From DAMCAP01 sp964369265 (GTDB taxonomy: Bacteria > Bacillota > Clostridia > Oscillospirales > Ruminococcaceae), in the NCBI GenBank assembly GCA_964369265.1, contig CAYJEV010000011.1:1-32325 (forward strand): DNA of 32,325 nt. The letters are read 5' to 3'. The translations under genes and the position numbers were made by a program. Position 1 is the stretch's first letter, and each line of letters begins with the position of its first letter. Below are positions 15,492 to 22,445 of the stretch, piece after piece. The notes beneath the pieces are model-generated. The model did no database searches. It had not been told where the DNA came from and was given only the letters and a program-made list of their open reading frames with translations.

Positions 15492-16862
15492 TTAAGCGAT
15501 CGGATTAGCTCTGTAGTATTCATTGATTGCTGTATCAATGCCAGAAGTAATTGCTGCATAAGCATCGTCTTTAGAAATTTGCTTTTGACCAAATGCCATC
15601 ATTGTATCCTTGATAACACCATCAATTGTGCTGAAGTTTGGAAGGAAAGAAGAAACAACTGTTGTTGGAGTGTTTAATAGATTATCAGTTGCAATTTGTA
15701 GCTTTGGTTCTGCGGCAACTGCATTCTTATATGCATCAAGCTCAGTTGTTTTAACATTTACAGGAGTGTAACCAGTTCCCTCTAACCACATAGCTTGAGC
15801 TTCTGCGGAAGCCATGTAAGCTGTAAACTCCCAAGCAGCTGCTGCCTTAGCTTCATCATCTCTATTTAGCATGAATAGACCAGAACCACTTGGATATGCA
15901 CCGCCAACATCATCAGCGCTTACTGTTGGGATTGGAGCAACAGACCAGTTGAATGAATCGCCAACTAGATCATCAATTGTTTGGATTCTTGAGCTAGTCA
16001 TGATAACCATACCATGCATACCAGCTGCAAACTCCTCATTAATGCTATCTCTTGTAGCTTTGTATGCATCTGTGTTTACAACTTTTTCCCATTCAGTTAG
16101 GAAGTTCATTAGTGTGCCGTTGTCATCAGCTGCAAGCTCAGTCATATGACCATTATGCCCGCTGTCGTTATTACCAAAGTAAGAACCATTAGCACCTTGT
16201 GTAGAAATGAAGTTTTCCATTTCATATAAGTTAACTCTAACATTTAAGCCATACTCTGCATCTGTGTTAGCAACGATTGCTGGAAGCATATCTGCCATTT
16301 CAGAGATTGTTGCTGGAGGTGCTGTGTAGCCAGCAGCTGTTAGGTAGTCCTCGTTGTAGTAAAGCATTAGAGAAGAAGCAGTATATGGAACACCAATCAT
16401 CTTTCCATCAATTGAGTAAGCAGAAACGCTGTTTGGAATTAGATCCTCTTTCTTTAGGGAAGATTCAGCAGACATTATCTTGTCTTCAGCCCAAATTGTT
16501 CTTTCATAATCACGAATTAAGCTTACATTCTCGCCATAAAGCTGAATAACATCAGGCATGTTAGCGATATCATCGTTTGGCATTGCAGCTGTTAAGCTAT
16601 CAGTTCCAGGCCAGTTTTGGAAAACACCAGTTACCTTGATGTTCTTTTCAGCACCAATAGTTGAGTTGAAAGTTTCAATTTGTTTGTTTACAATTTCACC
16701 ATAAGTACCGTCCATTGAGTGCCAGAAAGCTATTTCAGTTGCACCAGTTGTTGTGCTGGCTTCGCTATTAGAAGCTGCACTGCTTGTTTCTTCTGTTGCC
16801 CCATTACATCCAGCCGCTAAAAGCATGGAAGAAGCAAGGATTGTTGCTATGATTTTTTTCAT
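15492..16862 (-). CDS. CUT1-type ABC transporter solute-binding lipoprotein
   Basis: Extracytoplasmic binding protein of 456 aa (SBP family 1, MalE/UgpB-like). The signal peptide ends LLAAGC, giving a lipidated Cys near residue 19, then a Ser/Thr linker. IAFWHSMDGTYGEIVNKQI is the usual family start, and GVPYTASSLMLYYNEDYLTAAGY with the later GSGLFMLNRDD...AAAWEFTAYM are conserved mid- and late-protein blocks. Family members bind oligosaccharides, glycerol phosphates or polyols; the adjacent nucleoside enzymes suggest a nucleoside or sugar-nucleoside ligand here. ATG at 16862 chosen for the signal peptide and the AAAGGAG 8-10 nt upstream. Overall codon bias looks more regular than its neighbours, consistent with high expression. 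Confidence 0.92.
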   Translation of the reverse strand: MKKIIATILASSMLLAAGCNGATEETSSAASNSEASTTTGATEIAFWHSMDGTYGEIVNKQIETFNSTIGAEKNIKVTGVFQNWPGTDSLTAAMPNDDIANMPDVIQLYGENVSLIRDYERTIWAEDKIMSAESSLKKEDLIPNSVSAYSIDGKMIGVPYTASSLMLYYNEDYLTAAGYTAPPATISEMADMLPAIVANTDAEYGLNVRVNLYEMENFISTQGANGSYFGNNDSGHNGHMTELAADDNGTLMNFLTEWEKVVNTDAYKATRDSINEEFAAGMHGMVIMTSSRIQTIDDLVGDSFNWSVAPIPTVSADDVGGAYPSGSGLFMLNRDDEAKAAAAWEFTAYMASAEAQAMWLEGTGYTPVNVKTTELDAYKNAVAAEPKLQIATDNLLNTPTTVVSSFLPNFSTIDGVIKDTMMAFGQKQISKDDAYAAITSGIDTAINEYYRANPIA

Positions 16863-16878
16863 TTTTATTTTCTCCTTT

Positions 16879-17700
16879 TTATTTAACAGCACCACTCATC
16901 ATACCAGACACAATTTTTCTTTGGAATATGATAAATATTAGTACTGTTGGAATTAATGCAATTGTAACTCCAGCCATAACAGGGCCAAAAATCGCTGATT
17001 CTCTATCCTTCAGCATTGTTATGCCAACTTGGATAGTTCTCATCTCTGTTATGTTTGTTACAAGTAAAGGCCATACATATTGATTCCACACATTTACAAA
17101 TGATGAAATAAATATTGTAACCATAATCGGCACTGATGTCGGCAACAAGACACTTATAAAAAAGCGAATATTACTACAACCATCTATATGCGCTGCCTCT
17201 TTTAGGCTTTTTGAAAATGTTAAAAAATTCTGCCTTAATAAAAATATATTTGCGGCAGAAACCAAGAATATTGACATCATACCAATATAAGTATTAACTA
17301 AGCCTAGTGTTGAGATTGTTTGATAGTTTGAAACTATCAAAACATCTGGTGGTATCATTATTGTTGCCATAGCAAGGGCAAAAAATACCTTTTTAAACCT
17401 AAACTCAAAAAACGCAAACGCAAACGCAGCCATTGTTCCAATTATTACCCTAGATACGCTAGAAAAAAATGCAATAACAAAAGAGTTAAACATATATCGT
17501 AACAATGGTGTTCTAGTGAAAGCTGTTTCATAGTTTTCTAGAGTTACTGATGGCGGCAATAAGTTAGGGTCAGTTGTTAAAACATCTTTCTGCTCCATAA
17601 ATGAAACAGAAATCGCATAACCTATTGGGAACAAAATCATTAATGATATTAAAATGCAAGCGACTTGAATAATAATATCAGCAAGCTTCTTCTTTGTCAT
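16879..17700 (-). CDS. CUT1-type ABC permease, MalG-like
   Basis: Protein of 273 aa with six membrane segments, of the MalG/UgpE family. The EAA loop that contacts the ATPase is EAAHIDGCSNIRFFISVLLPTSVP (about residues 176-199), and the C-terminus RKIVSGMMSGAVK is the usual family ending. ATG at 17700 shares its A with the stop codon of the upstream permease (TAATG), and GGGGGTG lies upstream. It forms the heterodimeric channel with the MalF-like protein and works with the ATPase encoded at 20243-21358. The binding-protein gene follows 16 nt later. Confidence 0.93.
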   Translation of the reverse strand: MTKKKLADIIIQVACILISLMILFPIGYAISVSFMEQKDVLTTDPNLLPPSVTLENYETAFTRTPLLRYMFNSFVIAFFSSVSRVIIGTMAAFAFAFFEFRFKKVFFALAMATIMIPPDVLIVSNYQTISTLGLVNTYIGMMSIFLVSAANIFLLRQNFLTFSKSLKEAAHIDGCSNIRFFISVLLPTSVPIMVTIFISSFVNVWNQYVWPLLVTNITEMRTIQVGITMLKDRESAIFGPVMAGVTIALIPTVLIFIIFQRKIVSGMMSGAVK

Positions 17701-18575
17701 TATTGATAATGCACCCCCTTCTTCTCCCACAAAAATCCTAGCATTGTCATAATAAATGTCATAATAAATGCTATTATTGCAGCAGGATTTGCATTAGTTA
17801 GGTTGCCAACAGCAGTTATTTGCTTATAAACATATAACATTATGGTCTGAGTTGTACCAAATGGCCCGCCATCTGTAAGCACAGACATAAGGCTCATCAT
17901 CATCATTCCATAAGCTATATCGGTTATGATTAAGAAGAACATTGTTGGCGATGTTATTGGTAGATAAATGCTTATTATTTTTCTGAAAGTTGAAGCACCC
18001 TCGAGATCAGCATTTTCTATTATATCGGCTGGCACGCTTCTAACAGCTGAAAGCATAAATATAAATGCATATCCTGTAGAAAGCCATATTTGAATTATTG
18101 CTAAGGAAATCATAGCAAAGGCTGGATCAGTCAGCCACTGGATATCTAGCCCAAAAGTTCCGTTTATAAAGCCTAGAGATGGAACATAAAGAAGCTGGAA
18201 AATCATCGCTGTAACAGAAGAAGCCATTGCCATAGGCAGTGCAAAGCTTGTCTCATAAAATATTGAAGTTTTCCTCTTTTTATTAGCAAGAAGAGCGAGC
18301 AATAAGCCTAATATTTTAGATGTTGGAACTGTTAATATTACAAATAATATTGTGTTCCATATAGCCTTTAAAAAATTTGGATCTGATAAGATAATTTGAT
18401 AGTTTTCTATTCCGACAAATCTTGTTAAGTTACCAAATTTATCGACTATAAAAAAGCTGTTAAATATTGTCTGCATAAATGGGTAGAATGTGAAAACTGC
18501 AAACAATATAAAAGCTGGTGACAGCCATAAGTATGGCTCTATTTTCTTAAGAATTTTTTTGAGCTTTTGTACCAT
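17700..18575 (-). CDS. CUT1-type ABC permease, MalF-like
   Basis: Protein of 291 aa with six membrane segments and no large periplasmic P2 loop, as in Gram-positive sugar permeases (UgpA/LacF-like). Start LSPAFILFAVFTFYPFMQTIFNSF is the characteristic first TM. The EAA loop is ENADLEGASTFRKIISIYLPITSPT (about 197-221). AGGGGAG lies 6 nt upstream of the start. It follows the HAD phosphatase gene by 11 nt and is coupled to the second permease. Confidence 0.93.
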   Translation of the reverse strand: MVQKLKKILKKIEPYLWLSPAFILFAVFTFYPFMQTIFNSFFIVDKFGNLTRFVGIENYQIILSDPNFLKAIWNTILFVILTVPTSKILGLLLALLANKKRKTSIFYETSFALPMAMASSVTAMIFQLLYVPSLGFINGTFGLDIQWLTDPAFAMISLAIIQIWLSTGYAFIFMLSAVRSVPADIIENADLEGASTFRKIISIYLPITSPTMFFLIITDIAYGMMMMSLMSVLTDGGPFGTTQTIMLYVYKQITAVGNLTNANPAAIIAFIMTFIMTMLGFLWEKKGVHYQ

Positions 18576-18586
18576 CTTGAACTCCC

Positions 18587-19390
18587 CTATCCTTGAAGAT
18601 AAAACTTTTCAATTGCCTCAAAAACGCCACTGGCATTTTCGCCATCACAAACATAATTCGCTATTTTTTTTAGTTCACTATCAGCATTAGCAACAGCAAC
18701 GCCCATTCCGACAAGGCTAATCATTTCCATATCATTCTTTGCATCGCCAATTGCCATAACATCATTTACATCAAGATCTAATATTTCTGCAACACGCTTA
18801 ACGCCATTTGCCTTATTAGATTCTTTTAGCATTACATCAACTGATCTATCATTATATCTAACAATATTAAGAAGCTCTTTATATGGCTCTAGATAAATTA
18901 GCACTTCGTCAATACGTCCTGGCTTTTGAGGATCAATAATTAAAAGCTTCTGCACTCTTAATTCTTCCCACTCGTGGTCAAGCTCTGGTCGTAGTATTTC
19001 AGAATATCTTCCAAACTTGTCAATTTGATTTTGTATGTATGGATTATGGCGATATGCCTTGTCTGTGTAACTGTCGCTTGTTACTATAGCCATTTCAAGC
19101 TCATCAGCTTTTAATATTGCATCTTTTATATAGCGATAGTCAATAACATTATCCCATATCAGCTTGCCATCAGCCACACATCCCCCGCCATTATTTATTA
19201 TAACAGGGAGCTTAATGCCAAGCTCTTTAACAAACAGCTCTAGTTGGTCATAACATCTGCCAGATGCTATTGTTAGATTGCAATCATTGTTCTTTACTAG
19301 CTCTACAAGCTTGCGGAAATTATCAGACAGCTTTTCATGAACATCTATAAGCGTGCCGTCAACATCGCTAACTATTAGTTTTATACTCAT
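18587..19390 (-). CDS. Cof-type HAD phosphatase
   Basis: Protein of 267 aa of the HAD-IIB (Cof) family. Motif I is SDVDGTLID (nucleophile Asp near 9), motif II ASGR near 43, motif IV GDAKNDMEMI near 217-226, and C-terminal VAVANADSELK. These enzymes dephosphorylate sugar phosphates, nucleotides or cofactors in the cytosol with loose specificity. It sits between the GntR regulator (17 nt upstream) and the transporter genes, so it is part of the same transcription unit; dephosphorylation of a nucleotide or sugar phosphate would fit but is unproven. Confidence 0.92.
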   Translation of the reverse strand: MSIKLIVSDVDGTLIDVHEKLSDNFRKLVELVKNNDCNLTIASGRCYDQLELFVKELGIKLPVIINNGGGCVADGKLIWDNVIDYRYIKDAILKADELEMAIVTSDSYTDKAYRHNPYIQNQIDKFGRYSEILRPELDHEWEELRVQKLLIIDPQKPGRIDEVLIYLEPYKELLNIVRYNDRSVDVMLKESNKANGVKRVAEILDLDVNDVMAIGDAKNDMEMISLVGMGVAVANADSELKKIANYVCDGENASGVFEAIEKFYLQG

Positions 19391-19407
19391 TTAATTCTCT
19401 TTCTTTA

Positions 19408-20133
19408 TCAACTATTCCATTCTGCATAGGTTCTGACTTTTAAGCCTTTCACACTAGAACATTCATAATCTTCACAATATTCCATAACTACATTTTCTTT
19501 TGTGTAGGTTAATCTCCTAATAAATAAAAGTGGTTCATCTGATGGAATTGAAAGCAAATCAGCAATGTCAATTGGACAGCTAATAGCCCTCACCTCTTCA
19601 TCGGTATAATAAGGAATCAACTGCGCTTTTTCTCTAAGCTCCTTAAATAAAGATCCAGTTTCAAGCTGTTCTTCCTCAAAATTCACATTGTTCACTAGTG
19701 CTTTGGTTATGTAGCTAATTTGATAGTTCTCAGGAAAGTTATTAACTAAACGTATTCTCTTAATACAAACAACCTTTTCTCCAAGCTCTATACCAAGCTG
19801 CTTAGCAAGCTTAATATCGGCTGGAATATCAATAATCTCAATTACCCTGCTAGAAAAAACATTTCCAGTTCGTCTTTCAGATTCACTAAAAGAAACTTTT
19901 CTCATCGCTCTAACTTTATTAGCCCTAACGTCAGCAACGAAAGTTCCTTTTCCTTGAACAGTGTAAAGAATTTGCCTTTCCACTAGTTCATCAAGCGCTT
20001 TTCTTATAGTTGCTCGGCTAACACCAAATTTCTGCGAGAAATACTCTTGTGTTTCAATCATGTCATGAGGAGAATATACTCCTGACAATATATTGTTAAT
20101 TATGTCTTCTCTGATTTTTTTATATACCGCCAT
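19408..20133 (-). CDS. GntR/HutC family regulator with UTRA domain
   Basis: Protein of 241 aa. The N-terminal winged helix (about 1-70) shows YKKIREDIINNI, YFSQKFGVSRATIRKALDELV and GKGTFVAD. The UTRA ligand domain (about 85-240) ends with LLFIRRLTYTKENVVMEYCEDYECS. Such proteins usually repress a transport/catabolism operon until a sugar or sugar-phosphate binds. It is the first gene of the operon with the HAD phosphatase and transporter genes, so it probably controls them and itself. ATG at 20133 has GAGTGAG 3-4 nt upstream; a TTG codon lies just before it. Confidence 0.92.
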   Translation of the reverse strand: MAVYKKIREDIINNILSGVYSPHDMIETQEYFSQKFGVSRATIRKALDELVERQILYTVQGKGTFVADVRANKVRAMRKVSFSESERRTGNVFSSRVIEIIDIPADIKLAKQLGIELGEKVVCIKRIRLVNNFPENYQISYITKALVNNVNFEEEQLETGSLFKELREKAQLIPYYTDEEVRAISCPIDIADLLSIPSDEPLLFIRRLTYTKENVVMEYCEDYECSSVKGLKVRTYAEWNS

Positions 20134-20158
20134 CAACTCACTCTTTCTTTCCGAAAAT

Positions 20159-20170
20159 TTGGCACGCCAA
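20159..20170. promoter_or_regulatory. Small palindrome in the gntR leader
   Basis: TTGGC-AC-GCCAA between the transcription start and the gntR start codon. It is conspicuously GC-rich for this region and could be an operator for the GntR protein, but it does not resemble the usual GTATATAC-like sites of that family. Confidence 0.3.
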
Positions 20171-20181
20171 CTTACAAAGTC

Positions 20182-20210
20182 ATTCTAGCAGATAAATTTT
20201 TAAAAGTCAA
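20182..20210 (-). promoter_or_regulatory. Promoter of the gntR-HAD-transporter operon
   Basis: Minus-strand TTGACT (20205-20210), 17 bp, TAGAAT (20182-20187). A second TTGACA lies 15 bp further upstream (20220-20225), with only a poor -10 (TAAAAA) in register, so tandem promoters or a repeated regulator half-site are possible. Confidence 0.7.
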
Positions 20211-20242
20211 TAAAATTTATGTCAAATTTTTATGTTTATTAG

Positions 20243-21358
20243 TTATAAAATGTCATTTGTTATTCGCTTTTGTGTATCAGCATCAAATAGATGCAGTAAA
20301 TCAAGGTCAATTTCGAATCTAATAACATCATCAGCTTTTGAAGCATGTCTGCCCTCAACACTAGCAATAAACTTATATTCTCCCATTAAGCAATATAAAT
20401 ACTTTTCGGCTCCCATAAGTTCGGCAACATCAACAACTCCCTCAATAAAAGACGAATTTGTGCTTGTAGTTTTTAATGCTTCTGGTCGAACCCCTAAAAC
20501 AATCTCTTTGTTCAGATAATTATTAGCGATATCACTTGAAAGCTTATCTGCTTTAATCTCAACTAAGTAATCCCCTACTTTAACTTTATAACCATTATCG
20601 TTTATTAAGTTGCCTTTAAAGAAGTTCATTTGAGGAAGACCGATAAATCCAGCAACAAACAAATTGCAAGGGTTATCATAAAGGTTTTGTGGTGTGTCTA
20701 CCTGTTGTATAACCCCATCTTTCATTACAACTATTCTATCAGCCATTGTCATAGCCTCAGTTTGATCATGAGTTACATAAACAAAAGTTGTTTGTAAGCG
20801 TTTATGAAGCTTTGTTATTTCGCTTCTCATTGAGGTTCTTAATTTTGCATCAAGATTTGAAAGCGGCTCATCTAGCAAAAATACTTGAGGGTTTCTTACC
20901 ATTGCTCTACCAAGCGCAACACGTTGTCTTTGTCCTCCAGATAAAGCTTTTGGCTTTCTCACTAAAAGATGCTCGATATCTAGAACTTTTGCAACTTCTC
21001 TAACCTTTTGATCAATTTCAGTCTTAGGCATTTTGCGAAGCCCTAAACCAAATGCCATATTTTTATATACTGTCATGTGTGGATAAAGAGCATAATTCTG
21101 GAATACCATTGCTATATCTCTATCCTTTGGTTCTACATCATTTACAAGCTTATCGCCAATATATAGCTCTCCCCCACTAATCTCTTCAAGTCCTGCTATC
21201 ATTCTAAGCGTTGTTGACTTACCACAACCAGATGGTCCAACCAAGATTATGAACTCTTTATCTTGGATTTCAAGATTTATGCTGTCAACTGCTTTAACCT
21301 TCTCTTTTGCGCTGCCATCATAGATTTTATCAACGTTAACTAACTTTATGCTCGCCAT
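20243..21358 (-). CDS. Sugar-type ABC transporter ATPase (MsmX/UgpC-like)
   Basis: Protein of 371 aa. Nucleotide-binding domain with Walker A GPSGCGKST (about 39-47), Q-loop VFQNYALYPHMTV, signature LSGGQRQRVALGRA, Walker B VFLLDEPLSNLDAKLR and switch His in YVTHDQTEAM. A C-terminal TOBE/OB regulatory domain covers about 240-371. Such ATPases energise CUT1 permeases and may serve several of them. It has its own promoter and a 280-nt leader with two repeat copies, and lies just upstream of gntR, so it likely powers the transporter at 15492-18575. ATG at 21358 follows GGAG by 8 nt and gives the normal N-terminus (MASIKLVNVDKIY); the upstream open frame is repeat sequence. Confidence 0.94.
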   Translation of the reverse strand: MASIKLVNVDKIYDGSAKEKVKAVDSINLEIQDKEFIILVGPSGCGKSTTLRMIAGLEEISGGELYIGDKLVNDVEPKDRDIAMVFQNYALYPHMTVYKNMAFGLGLRKMPKTEIDQKVREVAKVLDIEHLLVRKPKALSGGQRQRVALGRAMVRNPQVFLLDEPLSNLDAKLRTSMRSEITKLHKRLQTTFVYVTHDQTEAMTMADRIVVMKDGVIQQVDTPQNLYDNPCNLFVAGFIGLPQMNFFKGNLINDNGYKVKVGDYLVEIKADKLSSDIANNYLNKEIVLGVRPEALKTTSTNSSFIEGVVDVAELMGAEKYLYCLMGEYKFIASVEGRHASKADDVIRFEIDLDLLHLFDADTQKRITNDIL

Positions 21359-21364
21359 ACATAA

Positions 21365-21445
21365 TGCTCCATTCTGCCACTCAGCTTGGCAAATTTTAAA
21401 AATTTCAACTCTTATCGGCTGAGTAAAGAATGATAAGAGCATTAT
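21365..21445 (-). repeat. 81-bp hairpin repeat, copy 1, containing the ATPase Shine-Dalgarno
   Basis: Differs from copy 2 at only three positions. Its ends are inverted: ATAATGCTC (21361-21369) with GAGCATTAT (21437-21445); further in, CATTCT with AGAATG and ACTCAGC with GCTGAGT make a co-linear 22-bp stem. On the minus strand the GGAG used for the ATPase start (complement of 21367-21370) is inside this stem. A competing hairpin CTCTTATC/GATAAGAG uses part of the opposite arm, so the two folds exclude each other. Confidence 0.8.
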
Positions 21446-21446
21446 T

Positions 21447-21474
21447 GTGCATAAGGGCGGTAATCGCCCTGCAC
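21447..21474. repeat. GC-rich hairpin between repeat copies
   Basis: Nested arms GTGCA (21447-21451)/TGCAC (21470-21474) and GGGCG (21455-21459)/CGCCC (21465-21469). Its GC-rich composition contrasts with the surrounding DNA and resembles REP-like intergenic elements of Clostridia. Confidence 0.55.
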
Positions 21475-21489
21475 ATCGCCCCTGCGAGG

Positions 21490-21514
21490 CAATTGTTTGT
21501 GAAGCAAACAGTTG
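21490..21514. repeat. Hairpin at the edge of repeat copy 2
   Basis: CAATTGTTTG (21490-21499) and CAAACAGTTG (21505-21514) are complementary except for one G-T position, with a 5-nt loop. It overlaps the first bases of copy 2. Confidence 0.5.
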
Positions 21515-21593
21515 CTCCATTCTGCCACTCAGCTTGGCAAATTTTAAAAATTTTAACTCTTATCGGCTGAGCAAAGAATGATAAGCGCATTAT
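21513..21593 (-). repeat. 81-bp hairpin repeat, copy 2
   Basis: Same orientation as copy 1, 148 bp away, three differences. The T-to-C change at 21572 turns an A-U pair into a G-U pair on the transcribed strand and so keeps the inner stem, while the change at 21586 weakens both alternative folds by one mismatch. It lies entirely within the ATPase leader but next to no start codon. Confidence 0.8.
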
Positions 21594-21646
21594 CATACAA
21601 GGCAGAATAACTCTTGAAGCCATATTGCTTAGCATGAATTATCCCC

Positions 21647-21722
21647 ATTATATACTAACAATTATTTAATGTAAATAATTTTTTTGTAAAATCTAGTATT
21701 TTAAAATTATTGTTAGTATATA
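21647..21722 (-). promoter_or_regulatory. ATPase promoter with paired operator-like sites
   Basis: Minus-strand TTTACA (21670-21675), 17 bp, TATAAT (21647-21652). Two 14-bp sites in inverted orientation, TATATACTAACAAT at 21649-21662 and its complement at 21709-21722, lie 46 bp apart. One overlaps the -10 and spacer, the other is about 70 bp upstream of the start. That spacing fits two regulator sites, possibly looped, better than one simple palindrome. Confidence 0.65.
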
Positions 21723-21919
21723 CAGTTTAGTTCGATTTTAAGCTGGCGCAAAAGTGTATTATGCTAGAATTATAGCCTTGCTTTCCTTTAATTTCTGATG
21801 CATAGGCAAAATCCGTTCATCTACATTAGATTTTAACATAATGTGATGCAAGCAAATCTAACAAGAACCCAGCAAAATTTGAACGATTATTTATTATATA
21901 TCTATTTATATTTTAGTGT
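21723..21919. other. Intergenic region with no recognised feature
   Basis: About 200 bp between the ATPase promoter region and the end of the 153-aa orphan gene. No open frame with a ribosome site, no strong terminator and no clear repeat was seen. Confidence 0.5.
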
Positions 21920-22381
21920 TTAACCAACCCATATAACTTCGTCGCTCATGTTAACCATTTCACAAGAATCTGCAACATTAGGATAGTGCGAATATATTTC
22001 TTGCAGATACACTTCTAAAATTTTGTCCATTTCTGCATTGAAAAATGCCTTAACATCCTCCTCGAAATTTGCTAAAAACTTGCCAAATCCTAAAAATTTA
22101 CTACTTACAGAAATAGGCGAAAATACTGCGCCAAGCCATTCTCCCATTTCCTTTTGACGCTCTAAAATAACTTGATTTTTTTGAATACCAACCCAAATAT
22201 CAAAATATTTACCAGCTATCAAATTGCTTTCGTCAATTTTAGAGTAATCAGTTTTTGTAATCAAAACTGCATACCCTACATCTGGGTTATCACTATATTT
22301 TTTGAAAACAATATCTCTTACCCACTCTATAGAGCGTGTTTCAATTTCTTTTATTTCATCTATCGTTGTTATCTTTTGCAT
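21920..22381 (-). CDS. Hypothetical protein, 153 aa
   Basis: I do not recognise this protein. It is soluble, acidic and has no signal peptide. It begins with a helical segment, then a beta-rich middle (YAVLITKTDY, KYFDIWVGIQKNQVILERQ), then a probable helical part containing FLANFEEDVKAFFNAEMDKILEVYLQEIY and the C-terminal SDEVIWVG. The start has AGGAG about 9 nt upstream, and codon use matches its neighbours, so it looks like a real gene. It lies 64 bp downstream of the LytTR protein gene on the same strand, with an AT-rich gap in which a promoter is possible but not convincing, and may be co-expressed with it. Confidence 0.7.
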   Translation of the reverse strand: MQKITTIDEIKEIETRSIEWVRDIVFKKYSDNPDVGYAVLITKTDYSKIDESNLIAGKYFDIWVGIQKNQVILERQKEMGEWLGAVFSPISVSSKFLGFGKFLANFEEDVKAFFNAEMDKILEVYLQEIYSHYPNVADSCEMVNMSDEVIWVG

Positions 22382-22445
22382 TCACTTTACTCCTAATTAT
22401 TATTGCTACAAGTGACTTTGTAATTATAATATATAATTTTACCCT

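Larger units (their letters stand above)
21359..21640 (-). other. Long untranslated leader of the ATPase gene
   Basis: About 280 nt between the predicted transcription start (near 21640) and the ATPase start codon. It contains two 81-bp repeat copies in the same orientation and, between them, two further hairpins. I see no gene in it. The open frames across it are repeat-derived and share translated sequence because both copies are read. Confidence 0.6.

Noticed and set aside
21359..21520. N-terminal extension of the ATPase by 54 residues
   Set aside because: The in-frame upstream sequence is translated repeat DNA, and the ATG at 21358 gives the normal family N-terminus with a good ribosome site.
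21405..21635. 76-codon open frame on the minus strand across the repeats
   Set aside because: Its translation mirrors the repeat in the other copy, has no ribosome site and lies in an untranslated leader.
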